From Burkholderiales bacterium (GTDB lineage: Bacteria; Pseudomonadota; Gammaproteobacteria; Burkholderiales; Eutrophovitaceae): DNA of 64,000 nucleotides. A program made the position numbers and the translations under genes. Below, one piece after another: positions 17,351 to 26,885 of this stretch. Within the stretch, counting starts at the first letter, position 1. Each line of letters begins with the position of its first letter. The stretch is taken from positions 62,001-126,000 of the forward strand of contig JAOEKQ010000001.1 in the NCBI GenBank assembly GCA_028379895.1, read 5' to 3'. The notes beneath the pieces were generated by a model, which saw only the letters and a program-made list of their open reading frames with translations, had not been told where the DNA came from and made no database searches.

Positions 17351-18655
17351 CTAGAGTAAAACTCTTCTAATGTCACTAAGAGACTGATTGAGGTGCGTGA
17401 TGAACCTAGCTCCCTCCGCACCATCAATCACTCTGTGATCGTATGACAATGAAAGTGGCAGTATTAGTCGCGGAGTAAATTCTGTTCCAGTCCAGACTGG
17501 CTTCATCCCGGATCGAGCGACACCCAAGATGGCGACCTCTGGCGCATTGACGATAGGGGTGAAGTGACCGCCGCCAATGCCGCCCAAACTTGAGATTGAG
17601 AATGTACCTCCAGACATGTCTGCAGGTCCTAATTTTCCATCCCTCGCTTTTATACTTACTTTTCCTAGTTCCTCGGCGATTTCAACAATTCCCTTTTTGT
17701 CAACATCTCGTATGACTGGCACAACAAGCCCTCCAGGCGTATCTACTGCTACACCTATGTGGAAGTATTTTTTGATAAAAAGCGCATCCCCGTCAGGAGT
17801 TAGGGATGAATTAAATTCTGGGAATTTCTTTAGAACTGCCACAGCTGCCTTCATTATGAGCGCTAGAGGTGTGATTTTAACTCCAGCTTGTTCAGCATCT
17901 TTAGCGAGTGACTTACGAAACGCCTCAAGTTCGGTAATGTCTACCTCATCGTGCTGGGTGATGTGAGGGATGCTCACCCAATTTCTGTGTAGCGCTAAGC
18001 CAGATATTTTTTTGATTCGTGATAACTTTTTAGTCTCAACTGCACCAAATTTTTCGAAATCAACGTTCGGCCAGGCTGGCAAATTAAAACCTAAACCAGA
18101 GCCGGTCGATGTGCTGGTACCCCCACTTTGAATAGAGCGCTTGACGAACGTTTGCACGTCTTCTTTGAGTATTCGGTTCTTAGGCCCTGTACCAGATACT
18201 AAAGTGATATCTACTCCTAATTCTCGAGCGAAACGTCTTACGCCTGGACTCGCATGAGCCGACACAGTAGTTGGCGCAGTTGGCGCAGTTGGCGCAGTTG
18301 GCGCAGTTGGCGCAGTTGGCGCAGTTGGCGCAGTTGGCGCAGTTAGCGCAGTTGGCGCAGTTGGCGCAGTTGGCGCAGGTATGGTTTCCGGTGTTTTTGG
18401 CTCTTCGGAAGGTGAGGCTTCTTCGAGACTTAATATGACGGTCCCTTCTGATACATCATCCCCAACTTTAACTTGTAATTCTTTGATGATGCCGTCGAAT
18501 GGAGCTGGAACTTCCATCGTCGCTTTATCTGACTCAAGTGTAATCAGAGATTCCTCTGCTTTTACATGATCTCCAGGTTTAACTAATACCTCAATGACCG
18601 GGATATCTTTAAAGTCGCCAATATCAGGGACTAAAACGTCTTTAGGAGTAGCCAT
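17351..18655 (-). CDS. aceF: Pyruvate dehydrogenase E2, dihydrolipoamide acetyltransferase
   Basis: Core subunit of the pyruvate dehydrogenase complex; transfers the acetyl group from lipoate to CoA. One lipoyl domain (residues 3-78) with K44 in ESDKATME is followed by a linker (about 92-130) made of repeated Ala-Pro-Thr triplets, a peripheral-subunit-binding domain (about 135-172, SPGVRRFARELGVD) and the catalytic domain (about 205-434) with H407 and D411 in YDHRVIDG. Most betaproteobacterial E2 proteins have one to three lipoyl domains. The linker is encoded by a 9-bp tandem repeat (see 18271-18378). It lies 47 bases after aceE; no lpd gene is nearby. Confidence 0.96.
   Translation of the reverse strand: MATPKDVLVPDIGDFKDIPVIEVLVKPGDHVKAEESLITLESDKATMEVPAPFDGIIKELQVKVGDDVSEGTVILSLEEASPSEEPKTPETIPAPTAPTAPTALTAPTAPTAPTAPTAPTAPTAPTAPTTVSAHASPGVRRFARELGVDITLVSGTGPKNRILKEDVQTFVKRSIQSGGTSTSTGSGLGFNLPAWPNVDFEKFGAVETKKLSRIKKISGLALHRNWVSIPHITQHDEVDITELEAFRKSLAKDAEQAGVKITPLALIMKAAVAVLKKFPEFNSSLTPDGDALFIKKYFHIGVAVDTPGGLVVPVIRDVDKKGIVEIAEELGKVSIKARDGKLGPADMSGGTFSISSLGGIGGGHFTPIVNAPEVAILGVARSGMKPVWTGTEFTPRLILPLSLSYDHRVIDGAEGARFITHLNQSLSDIRRVLL
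18271..18378 (-). repeat. 12-copy 9-bp tandem repeat in the aceF linker
   Basis: Twelve head-to-tail copies of TTGGCGCAG on the plus strand (GCGCCAACT-phase on the coding strand, one Ala-Pro-Thr each). Eleven copies are identical and one (18343-18351) has TTAGCGCAG, giving Ala-Leu-Thr. Unit length is a multiple of three, so gain or loss of units would keep the frame. Near-perfect identity points to recent slippage expansion. Confidence 0.95.
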
Positions 18656-18702
18656 GTAAATTCCTTTGTATTACTTAATGCAATGAGTTAGTGAAGTGTA
18701 CG

Positions 18703-21363
18703 TCAGACTGTTGTGGGTTCGGGTTTATTGGGATTAACTCCATATTTTTTTATTGCTTCCGTTATGGTTTTTTTGGGAACGGTCCCTTCTTCTGCCATTA
18801 CAGATAGAGCTGCTATAACAATGTATCTTCGATCGACTTCGAAAAAGTCTCTGAGTTTTTCCCTTGTGTCAGACCGACCGAAACCGTCGGTACCGAGTAC
18901 TAAATAATTTTTATTAGGGATATAGGGCCTAATCTGCTCGGCAAATATCCTCATATAGTCTGTGGCAGCGACTACGGGACCCTCTGTACTTAAGAGGCAC
19001 TGTTCTACGTGGCTGAGTTTTGGGTCTTCATCAGGATGGAGCATATTCCAACGTGATGTAGATATGCCATCGCGCCGGAGTTCATTGAAGCTTGTGCAGC
19101 TCCACACTTGTCCAGTGATACCAAAATCGGATTCCAAAAGTGCCTGTGCTGCGATCACCTCAAGTAAAATCGTACCACTACCGAGAAGCTGTACGCTCGG
19201 AGCCCTTTTCATTTTCGTTTTGGGGCTAGGCAATTGATACATCCCGCGTATGATGCCTTCCTCTGCGTCTTTTGGTAACTCTGGGTGCGCATAATTTTCA
19301 TTCATCACTGTGATGTAATAGAAGACGTCCTCTTGGTCCTGATACATGCGTCGTAAGCCGTCTTGAACTATGACTGCTAATTCATAGGCAAACGTTGGAT
19401 CGTACGAAACGCAATTTGGAATTGTGCTCGATAGCAAGTGGCTGTGTCCGTCCTCATGCTGTAAACCTTCGCCATTCAGCGTTGTTCGCCCAGCTGTACC
19501 GCCTAGCAAAAACCCTCGGGCTCGTTGGTCACCAGCGGCCCAGGCTAAATCTCCAACGCGTTGGAATCCGAACATAGAATAATAAATATAAAAAGGAATC
19601 ATCGAGATTCCATGCGTCGAGTAAGACGTCGCCGCCGCAATCCATGAAGACATGGCTCCAGCTTCATTTATACCTTCTTGAAGAATTTGACCGGTTTTAT
19701 CTTCTTTATAAAACATCAATTGATCGGCGTCTTCAGGAGTATAGAGTTGACCTACCGATGACCAGATACCCAGTTGCCTGAACATACCTTCCATCCCGAA
19801 AGTGCGTGACTCGTCAGGCACAATGGGTACCACGCGTTTACCGAGTGTTTTATCTTTAACTAATATTCCAAGAATTCGAACAAAGGCCATTGTTGTGGAA
19901 AACGTTCGATCACCAGAATTTTTAAGTAATGCGTTGAACGCAGAAATTCCAGGGATGTTAAGAGTGTCCCCTTTCATTCTTCGTGTTGGCAAATATCCAC
20001 CGAGAGCTTCGCGTCGCTCGTGCATATATTTTGCTTCTTCAGAATCTTCTGGAAACGTAAGGTATGGAATCTCGTCTATATCTTTGTCATCGATAGGCAG
20101 ATTAAACCGATCCCGGAAATCCTTCAACGACGTCGTCCCCATTTTCTTCTGTTGATGGGTAATGTTTTGCGCTTCCCCAGCGGTCCCCATACCGTAACCT
20201 TTGATTGTTTTAGCAAGGATGACGGTTGGTTGTCCAGTGTGGTTTACGGCGGCTGAATATGCAGCGTAAATTTTATAAGGGTCGTGGCCGCCACGATTAA
20301 GGCGCCACACATCATCATCGGACATATTGGATACTAGTTCTCGTGTCTCAGGATACTTACCAAAGAAATGTTCTCTAACGTAGGCTCCGTCTTTAGCTTT
20401 ATATGTTTGATATTCACCATCAACGGTTTCATCCATCAGTTTGAGCAACATGCCATTTTTATCTCGTGCGATCAATGAGTCCCAGTAGGAACCCCAAACG
20501 AGTTTTATCACGTTCCAACCCGAACCTCGGTAATCAGCTTCAAGTTCTTGGATAATTTTTCCGTTCCCTCTGACAGGGCCGTCCAGTCTTTGTAGATTAC
20601 AATTAACGACGAAGATCAGGTTATCCAATTTTTCTCGCGCGGCGATACCAATTGCACCAAGCGTTTCAGGCTCATCACTCTCGCCGTCACCGATAAAGCA
20701 CCAGACCTTTCTACCCTCCGTATTTGCTAGTCCACGATCCTGAAGGTATTTCATAAACCTAGCTTGATAGATCGCCATTATTGGACCCAGACCCATAGAT
20801 ACTGTGGGGAATTGCCAAAAATCAGGCATGAGCCAAGGATGGGGATAAGACGATAACCCGTCCCCGTCAACTTCCTGACGATACTTGTCCATTTGTCCTG
20901 CTGTTAGTCGGCCGAGCATAAATGCTCTGGCATATATACCGGTAGCGGAGTGTCCTTGCGCAAAAATTAAGTCGCCACCGTGAGTGTCCGAGGGAGAGTG
21001 CCAAAAGTGGTTGAAGCCGACATCGTAAAGTGTTGCCGCAGACGCGAAACTTGCAATGTGTCCTCCCACATTTGTATTTTTATTTGCTCGCAATACCATC
21101 GCGGCAGCATTCCATCTCACGAAGTTACGGATTCTGCCCTCCATCTCATGGTCACCGGGCGATTTGTCTTCTTTAGAGGGCGGGATCGTATTGATATAAG
21201 CTGTATTTGCAGTGTATGGCAGGAATGCGCCGGATCGACGAGCTTTTTCAATTAGTTGCTCAAGTAAAAAGTGGGCTCTGTCAGGCCCTTCGGTATTTAA
21301 CACGCCTTCTAGCGCATCAAGCCACTCTCGGGTTTCTTGGGGATCTTGGTCGTACGATGCCAT
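18703..21363 (-). CDS. aceE: Pyruvate dehydrogenase E1 component (homodimeric)
   Basis: An 886-residue ThDP-dependent E1 of the homodimeric, gammaproteobacterial/betaproteobacterial type. It decarboxylates pyruvate and acetylates the E2 lipoate. Early motifs include TAYINTIPPSKED and GGHIASFASAATLYDVGFNHFW; the ThDP motif starts at GDGESDEPETLG and the second half carries FYIYYSMFGFQRVGDLAWAAGDQRARGFLLGGTAGRTTLNGEGLQHEDG. Length matches E. coli AceE (887). ATG at 21363 follows an AAGGAAAG box. The upstream gap holds a long inverted repeat that may be regulatory. Confidence 0.97.
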   Translation of the reverse strand: MASYDQDPQETREWLDALEGVLNTEGPDRAHFLLEQLIEKARRSGAFLPYTANTAYINTIPPSKEDKSPGDHEMEGRIRNFVRWNAAAMVLRANKNTNVGGHIASFASAATLYDVGFNHFWHSPSDTHGGDLIFAQGHSATGIYARAFMLGRLTAGQMDKYRQEVDGDGLSSYPHPWLMPDFWQFPTVSMGLGPIMAIYQARFMKYLQDRGLANTEGRKVWCFIGDGESDEPETLGAIGIAAREKLDNLIFVVNCNLQRLDGPVRGNGKIIQELEADYRGSGWNVIKLVWGSYWDSLIARDKNGMLLKLMDETVDGEYQTYKAKDGAYVREHFFGKYPETRELVSNMSDDDVWRLNRGGHDPYKIYAAYSAAVNHTGQPTVILAKTIKGYGMGTAGEAQNITHQQKKMGTTSLKDFRDRFNLPIDDKDIDEIPYLTFPEDSEEAKYMHERREALGGYLPTRRMKGDTLNIPGISAFNALLKNSGDRTFSTTMAFVRILGILVKDKTLGKRVVPIVPDESRTFGMEGMFRQLGIWSSVGQLYTPEDADQLMFYKEDKTGQILQEGINEAGAMSSWIAAATSYSTHGISMIPFYIYYSMFGFQRVGDLAWAAGDQRARGFLLGGTAGRTTLNGEGLQHEDGHSHLLSSTIPNCVSYDPTFAYELAVIVQDGLRRMYQDQEDVFYYITVMNENYAHPELPKDAEEGIIRGMYQLPSPKTKMKRAPSVQLLGSGTILLEVIAAQALLESDFGITGQVWSCTSFNELRRDGISTSRWNMLHPDEDPKLSHVEQCLLSTEGPVVAATDYMRIFAEQIRPYIPNKNYLVLGTDGFGRSDTREKLRDFFEVDRRYIVIAALSVMAEEGTVPKKTITEAIKKYGVNPNKPEPTTV

Positions 21364-21463
21364 TTACTTTCCTTCTATTGGTTATTTAGTCCGAAGATCT
21401 AATTGGACCAAATTTACATTTCCATATTAAGAAATTATACAAGATCACTCGTGTTTTTAAGTT

Positions 21464-21510
21464 AAATATGGCTTTATATATGCATTAAAAGAATATATAA
21501 GGCCATATTT
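21464..21510. repeat. 18-bp AT-rich inverted repeat upstream of aceE
   Basis: Arms 21464-21481 (AAATATGGCTTTATATAT) and 21493-21510 are complementary at all positions except one G-T pair, with an 11-base loop. It lies about 100-145 bases upstream of aceE and directly after the AhpD-like gene. No T-run follows on the minus strand, so it is not a standard terminator for that gene. An operator or a processing hairpin in the long aceE leader is possible. Confidence 0.5.
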
Positions 21511-21531
21511 TCGGAATAAATAGCAGTTTTT

Positions 21532-22119
21532 TTATTTTTTACTATTGGGAAGTCGGCCCATAAGATAAAACTCATCGTTCGCACGCATTTCAATGAGATG
21601 AGCCATACGGTTCGATAAAGCAAAAAACGCGGTTATCGCACCGATATCCCAAATTTCGTCTTTACCAAAACCATTATTCTGTAATAATTTGTGATCGTAG
21701 GGTGTTATGGTTTCCGGGTTACGCGCTAACTTCACAGCGAAATCAAGCATCATTTTTTGTTTATCTGTGATATCCGCCTTTTTATGGTCAATCGCAATTT
21801 GATCGGAGATCAAAGGGTCCTTCTGGTATATTCGCAAAATTGCGCCGTGTGCGACTACACAATAAAGGCATTGGTTAACACCACTGGTCGCGACTACAAT
21901 CATTTCACGTTCTGCCTTACTCAGGTTCCCGTCCCGTAACATCAAGGCGTCATGGTAGGCAAAAAAGGCTCTAAATTCCTCCGGCCGATGCGCTAACGTG
22001 AGAAAAATGTTGGGTACGAACCCGGCTTTCTCTTGAACGGCAAGAATTTTATCCCGGATATCCACTGGCAGTGAATCGACGTGAGGTACAGGATAAGAGC
22101 TGATTGATTTCTCTGCCAT
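21532..22119 (-). CDS. AhpD-like peroxidase-related protein
   Basis: A 195-residue carboxymuconolactone decarboxylase/AhpD-fold protein of the 'uncharacterised peroxidase-related' group. The redox motif CLYCVVAH provides C84, C87 and H91 as in AhpD, and the helical core continues with KQKMMLDFAVKLARNPETIT and FFALSNRMAHL. It probably reduces peroxides or acts on a small organic substrate; the substrate is unknown. It is the last gene of the ligase/liv operon, 36 bases after the PaaK-like gene, which suggests a role in the same pathway or protection against reactive intermediates. Start ATG at 22119, with GAGGAA upstream. Confidence 0.85.
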   Translation of the reverse strand: MAEKSISSYPVPHVDSLPVDIRDKILAVQEKAGFVPNIFLTLAHRPEEFRAFFAYHDALMLRDGNLSKAEREMIVVATSGVNQCLYCVVAHGAILRIYQKDPLISDQIAIDHKKADITDKQKMMLDFAVKLARNPETITPYDHKLLQNNGFGKDEIWDIGAITAFFALSNRMAHLIEMRANDEFYLMGRLPNSKK

Positions 22120-22155
22120 TATTAAGTTCCTCGATGGTTCATTATGAATTTAAGC

Positions 22156-23403
22156 CTAGTCATACTTCCGCCGATCATCGATTACCTTTCCGTCGCGTGC
22201 TAACGAGTTGGCCGGCACATTGACTACTATTCCGCGGAGTTTGGTGAGATCCCTGAGTGTTGAGACGATTGCAGCATTGAGTTCAGCAGAATCAACGTTA
22301 CTTTCACACTCTAGAGTCATAACGTCGTTATCCTGAGCGTCATGATCTACATTTAGCCGTGCGTATTGTATCTCAGGGTGCCTTTCTACTACAGCATTGA
22401 CTTGTTCAGGGTGAACGAACATACCCTTCACTTTCGTCGTTTGGTCGGCTCTACCCATCCACCCTTTAAGACGCCGGTTTGTTCGCCCGCACGCGCTCCT
22501 TCCAGGAATAAACATCGATAGGTCACCTGTGCCAAAACGAATTAATGGGTAAATATCTGAGAAGACGGTGACTACCACTTCTCCGACTTCACCCTCATCA
22601 ACAGCATTATCACTGCCAGGACGTACAATTTCGACAAGTATATCTTCGTCAATGATGAGTCCTTGATCTGGTATCGTTTCGTAAGCAATGAGACCGACGT
22701 CCGCAGTCGCATATGTTTGGCAAATCTCAATATTTTTTGCTTCAAAGAATTTTCTGGCACTGGGAAGAAGTGCTTCGCCCCCAACAATACCTCTTTTAAG
22801 ACTGGTTAAGTCGAGCCCCATCTCGTTACCCTTTTCTAAAAGAATCTTCAGAAACGAGGGTGTCCCGGTGTAGACGTCAGGCCGAATTTCCGCAATCGTC
22901 TGTGCCTGTAATTCTGTTTGTCCGACGCCGGCTGGAAAAACAGCACAGCCAAGCGCTCGGGCCGCATAGTCCATCATGAATCCTGCCGGCGTAAAATGGT
23001 AAGAAAATGTGTTGTATACGAGACTGCCGCACCTCACCCCTACAGAAAATAGTGCACGTTTGACCCGCCAAAAGTCTTCATTAACGGCTTGGGGTTCATA
23101 GATCGGTCCAGGTGAGGAAAATAAACGTGCGAGTCCGCTCACCGGCGAGGTTGTTAAACCTCCAAAAGGAGGAGCTTTGGCCTGAATAGCCTTAAGGTCT
23201 GTTTTCCGCGTAACCGGAATTTGGCAAATCGTTTCTCTATCTATAATGGAGTCAGAATCGATATTTTTAAGGCGTTCTTTGAAATAATCGGAGTTAACTT
23301 GCGCGTATTTGACTTGGTCTTTAAAGCGCGTGATTAGATCCGCTTCACGCTCAACGTCGGAACGGGTTTCAGATGAATCTAAGAACAGGTTCGCGTCACT
23401 CAT
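22156..23403 (-). CDS. PaaK-like phenylacetate-CoA ligase family protein
   Basis: A 415-residue adenylate-forming enzyme of the phenylacetate-CoA ligase (PaaK) family, slightly shorter than PaaK (about 430-440). N-terminal VKYAQVNSDYFKERLK, the adenylation-site region around GLARLFSSPGPIYEP (in place of the usual SSGTTG motif), QTYATADVGLIAYET and LIRFGTGDLS are characteristic. The P-loop region is divergent: it lacks the classical S/TSGTTG. It would couple a carboxylic acid to CoA through an acyl-adenylate; aromatic acids are plausible, but not proven. It lies downstream of livF in the same operon. Confidence 0.83.
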   Translation of the reverse strand: MSDANLFLDSSETRSDVEREADLITRFKDQVKYAQVNSDYFKERLKNIDSDSIIDRETICQIPVTRKTDLKAIQAKAPPFGGLTTSPVSGLARLFSSPGPIYEPQAVNEDFWRVKRALFSVGVRCGSLVYNTFSYHFTPAGFMMDYAARALGCAVFPAGVGQTELQAQTIAEIRPDVYTGTPSFLKILLEKGNEMGLDLTSLKRGIVGGEALLPSARKFFEAKNIEICQTYATADVGLIAYETIPDQGLIIDEDILVEIVRPGSDNAVDEGEVGEVVVTVFSDIYPLIRFGTGDLSMFIPGRSACGRTNRRLKGWMGRADQTTKVKGMFVHPEQVNAVVERHPEIQYARLNVDHDAQDNDVMTLECESNVDSAELNAAIVSTLRDLTKLRGIVVNVPANSLARDGKVIDDRRKYD

Positions 23404-23468
23404 GAGTGCTCCTTAATCTAACGGGTTTGAATCACAATATTTTGTGATGTGACTTAAAGTTTATGGTT

Positions 23469-24290
23469 TTAGGCGAGCCATCGTTTTCGACGTCTGTAAT
23501 GTTTTGCGTCTCGAAAGCTTTTACGCCCGGCACCTGATATGCCGAGATAAAATTCTTTAACGTCTTCATTGCTTGCTAATTCGTTTGCCGGCCCATCCAT
23601 GACAATTCTGCCGTTCTCGAGGATGTATCCGTAGTTTGCGTGACGAAGTGCGACAGTCGTATTTTGTTCAGCAAGGAGAAAACTAACATTTTCTTTCTTA
23701 TTGAGGTCTTCTACAATCTCAAAAATTTCCGATACAATCTGCGGCGCAAGACCCATTGAAGGCTCATCGAGCAGAATCATTTTAGGTTTCGCCATCAGTG
23801 CGCGTCCCACCGCCGTCATTTGTTGTTCACCACCTGAAGTGAAGCCCGCCAAACTAGATCGTCTCTGTTTGAGTCTAGGGAAATAGTTATAGACCTTTTC
23901 TAGATTATCGGCGATTTCTTTTCGTGAGACTGCGCGTGTAAATGCACCAGTGAGCAAGTTTTCCTCTATCGTGAGGTGAGCAAAGCAATGTCTTCCCTCC
24001 ATTACTTGAACTATGCCCTTTTTTACGACAGTAGAGGGGTTGAGCTGATCGATTCTCTCATCCTTGAAAAAGATCGATCCTTTGGTAACGTCGCCGCGTT
24101 CGGCTTGTAATAAATTGGAAATGGATTTAAGCGTTGTTGACTTGCCTGCACCATTTCCTCCGAGAAGCGCGACGATTGAACCCTCAGGCACGTCTAATGA
24201 AACGCCCTTAAGAACAAGAATGACGTGATCATAAATGACTTCGATATTTTTAATCGAAAGTAAGTTTGCTTTCTGAGTGATGTCCGTCAT
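23469..24290 (-). CDS. livF: Branched-chain/organic-acid ABC transporter ATPase (LivF)
   Basis: A 273-residue ABC ATPase. Walker A is GGNGAGKST, the signature is TSGGEQQ (modified LSGGQ), and Walker B is MILLDEPSMGLAP followed by the LivF-typical IVSEIFEIVEDLNKKENVSFLLAEQNT. The C-terminal tail (RKSFRDAKHYRRRKRWLA) is basic and longer than usual. It pairs with LivG to power LivHM. Substrate is set by the binding protein; in this operon, surrounded by CoA ligases, an aromatic or other organic acid is more likely than leucine. Confidence 0.93.
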   Translation of the reverse strand: MTDITQKANLLSIKNIEVIYDHVILVLKGVSLDVPEGSIVALLGGNGAGKSTTLKSISNLLQAERGDVTKGSIFFKDERIDQLNPSTVVKKGIVQVMEGRHCFAHLTIEENLLTGAFTRAVSRKEIADNLEKVYNYFPRLKQRRSSLAGFTSGGEQQMTAVGRALMAKPKMILLDEPSMGLAPQIVSEIFEIVEDLNKKENVSFLLAEQNTTVALRHANYGYILENGRIVMDGPANELASNEDVKEFYLGISGAGRKSFRDAKHYRRRKRWLA

Positions 24291-24320
24291 TACTAATCCC
24301 CGAGCAGTCGTGTTGATATT

Positions 24321-25715
24321 TTAGCTATCACAAGCGGTCGTATCGAGACCTGCCTCTTTGGCGTAGGTATCTGACGCACTTTTCACCATCGGTTGAAGCA
24401 CTGCATCATCACCGCTTATCCAATCTGTAGAATATTCCCATGATTCCCCATTCCAACGGTGGAGGCGCGCGGCTCGCTTTCCTTCGTGATCTGAACAGCT
24501 CAAGTTAACCGGGTACATATATCCTGCGAGTCCAAGATCCTGAATGTTCTGTTCCGTAATATTTAAGTTTTCTATTCCCCATCGAACTTGTTCACCAGTT
24601 AGAGGTTTTTCACCGTATTTTGATTGAGCTTTACGAATAGATTCAACAACCAGAGCGGCGTTTAATAGCCCCACGTTATACAAAACCTCACCGACACCTT
24701 CCCTTTCTCCAGAGCCCAATCCTGCATCGTACAGGTAGCTGAGGATATCTTTGTGAACTTGAGCTTGTCCAGATGAGATCATGGAAACCGCCTGATAGCC
24801 TACAGCGTCAGCTGCCGCAGGCCTAACATCCGGTTCTGCACCCGCCCACCATATTCCATAAATTTGGTCTCGGGGATACCTTACGCCTGTGGCTTCTTTA
24901 ATGGCCGTCGAGTTCATGACCCCCCAACCCCATAAAAGCACATAGTCAGGCTGTTCTTTTCTAATTTTAATCCAAGTTGATTTCTGTTCTACCCCTGGAT
25001 GCGTAACCGGAAGCTTTGAAAGTTCGAAATCATGCATACTCGCGCGTTTCTCGAGCAAAGGTATCGGCTCCTTACCAAACGGGGAGTCGTGGTAAACCAA
25101 GGCGATCTTTTTGCCTTTGAGGTTATCTAGACCACCGTTTATGTTCCCAAGGTGCGTGATTAAAACATCTGCTGCAGTCCAGTAAGTACCATAGATTGGG
25201 AAATTCCAAGGAAAAACACCACCATTACGAGACTCGGATCGTCCATAGCCCATAGTAATTAGGGGTATTTTATCTACAGGTGCTTTTTCTGTAATTGCAA
25301 ATGTTGCGCCCGTAGACATCGGATTAAACACCGCTGCGCCAGTCGGACCTTTATTTTTGAGTCGCTCGTAACATTCTATACTTCTAGCTGTTGCGTAACC
25401 TGTCTCACATTCTTCAAAGCTAATTTTGACTCCATTTATTCCGCCGTCTCTTGCATTAATAACCTTTAAATATTCGGTGAAACCATTAGCAACTGGCATC
25501 CCATTGGGCGCGTAAGGACCGGTTCGATAAGAGAGCACCGGGATAAATTGCGCATTATCATCAGACACGTCGACAATAATCCCTTCTGCGTTCGATGCGC
25601 TCTTTGTCGCTTCAGGCGGATTGTTTGAGTTAGACTCACCTTCGTCTTGCCCACATCCAATCATGACGAGTGGCACGCTGAGTAGCAGTGCGCGCAATAA
25701 AAGATCGTATTTCAT
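24321..25715 (-). CDS. LivK-type ABC substrate-binding lipoprotein
   Basis: A 464-residue periplasmic binding protein of the branched-chain amino acid family (type I fold). Residues 1-20 form a lipoprotein signal with lipobox LVMIGC, so C is acylated and the protein is anchored. The family pattern SYRTGPYAPNGMPVANGFTEYLKVINARDGGINGVKI lies directly after the linker. It is longer than classical LivK (about 370). ATG at 25715 is chosen because GAGGAG precedes it; a TTG 15 bases upstream overlaps that site. The ligand is unknown. It follows livM by 64 bases, an unusual order (GHMKF) but common for organic-acid Liv systems. Confidence 0.9.
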   Translation of the reverse strand: MKYDLLLRALLLSVPLVMIGCGQDEGESNSNNPPEATKSASNAEGIIVDVSDDNAQFIPVLSYRTGPYAPNGMPVANGFTEYLKVINARDGGINGVKISFEECETGYATARSIECYERLKNKGPTGAAVFNPMSTGATFAITEKAPVDKIPLITMGYGRSESRNGGVFPWNFPIYGTYWTAADVLITHLGNINGGLDNLKGKKIALVYHDSPFGKEPIPLLEKRASMHDFELSKLPVTHPGVEQKSTWIKIRKEQPDYVLLWGWGVMNSTAIKEATGVRYPRDQIYGIWWAGAEPDVRPAAADAVGYQAVSMISSGQAQVHKDILSYLYDAGLGSGEREGVGEVLYNVGLLNAALVVESIRKAQSKYGEKPLTGEQVRWGIENLNITEQNIQDLGLAGYMYPVNLSCSDHEGKRAARLHRWNGESWEYSTDWISGDDAVLQPMVKSASDTYAKEAGLDTTACDS

Positions 25716-25779
25716 AAGATTTCTCCTCAATAAAGGTGTGCTATCTGATTTAATTTTAATAGTTTTTTATTTCGTATTC

Positions 25780-26844
25780 CTAGTGCGGGAAAGGCCACAA
25801 ACGCAACTTTTCTTTAGTGATTTGCCAAATTCTTGCAAGGCCGAGTGGTTCCACTGCTAAAAAGAAGATGATTAGAGCTCCAAAAATCATATATTCCAAG
25901 TGAGAAACCATCGCCGTGGACATATTGATTCCGAGCCAAATAGGCAACTGATTGAGAAACAGGGGTAGTAACGTAATGAATGCTGCGCCCAACATTCCGC
26001 CGACGATCGAACCTAGTCCGCCGATGATAACCATAAACAGGATACTAAACGATAAGTTAATATCAAATGCGAGTGGCTCCCAGGAGCCTAGATGAACGAA
26101 TGCCCATAGGGCGCCGGCAACCCCGATAAAAAATGAGCTTACTGCAAATGCAGATAGTTTCGCGAATATCGGCCTGATACCAATAATTTCTGCAGCCACA
26201 TCCATATCCCGAGTCGCCATCCAGGCCCTACCAATCCTACCCCGAACCAAATTCTTGGCTATGATTGTAAAAATGACTAAAACGGTGAGACACAATAAAT
26301 ATTTTCTGATGGGAGAGTCAAAAACGAAACCCCAGACGGCTACTGGCTGCACTGCAATGGATCCTGAAGGCGTATAGTTTGTAAACCAATCAATTCGACT
26401 AAACGTCCAGTCCGTGAAAAACTGCAACGCAAGGGTTGCGACCGCTAAATAGAAACCCTTAATCCTCAGGCTGGGAATTCCAAAAATAACGCCAACTACT
26501 GTTGCAGATAGGCCCCCAAGCAAAAAGCATATCAGTGGATTAAGGTCGGGAATTCTGATCATGAAATTATAGGCGGCATAAGCGCCTACTGCCATGAACG
26601 CCCCTGAGCCTAACGAGACTTGCCCACAGTAGCCCACAAGCAAATTAAGGCCAATCGCCGCGAGCGCCATGATGATTACGGGGATAAAAATCGCTCGAAA
26701 TACATATTCGTTGGCTAGCATCGGGATAACTACAAACCCGATTAGCAACCAAATAGCGACAAAAACTTTATCCTGAAATATCGGGAAAACGGCCTGATCA
26801 GCCTTGTAGCTTGTCTTAAATTGTCCAGCTTCTCTATAAAACAT
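25780..26844 (-). CDS. livM: ABC transporter permease LivM
   Basis: A 354-residue inner-membrane permease with about ten hydrophobic helices. The LivM hallmarks are GLNLLVGYCGQVSLGSGAFMAVGAYAAY near residue 70-100 and the cytoplasmic coupling motif RGRIGRAWMATRDMDVAAEIIGI. ATG at 26844 (MFYREAGQFKTSY) matches the start seen in related betaproteobacterial LivM proteins; the longer TTG start at 26889, overlapping the livH stop, cannot be excluded. It forms the transport channel with LivH. Confidence 0.92.
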   Translation of the reverse strand: MFYREAGQFKTSYKADQAVFPIFQDKVFVAIWLLIGFVVIPMLANEYVFRAIFIPVIIMALAAIGLNLLVGYCGQVSLGSGAFMAVGAYAAYNFMIRIPDLNPLICFLLGGLSATVVGVIFGIPSLRIKGFYLAVATLALQFFTDWTFSRIDWFTNYTPSGSIAVQPVAVWGFVFDSPIRKYLLCLTVLVIFTIIAKNLVRGRIGRAWMATRDMDVAAEIIGIRPIFAKLSAFAVSSFFIGVAGALWAFVHLGSWEPLAFDINLSFSILFMVIIGGLGSIVGGMLGAAFITLLPLFLNQLPIWLGINMSTAMVSHLEYMIFGALIIFFLAVEPLGLARIWQITKEKLRLWPFPH

Positions 26845-26885
26845 CTTTAGACCGTAATTAGTTTGGATGAAAATTGGACAGATGA

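Noticed and set aside
17577-17966. 129-codon open frame opposite aceF
   Set aside because: Lies antisense to the conserved E2 catalytic domain; a shadow frame.
21401-21414. AATTGGACCAAATT near the aceE start, similar in feel to a PdhR/GntR operator
   Set aside because: The half-sites are joined by a single base rather than the spacing of PdhR sites, and no PdhR gene is nearby.
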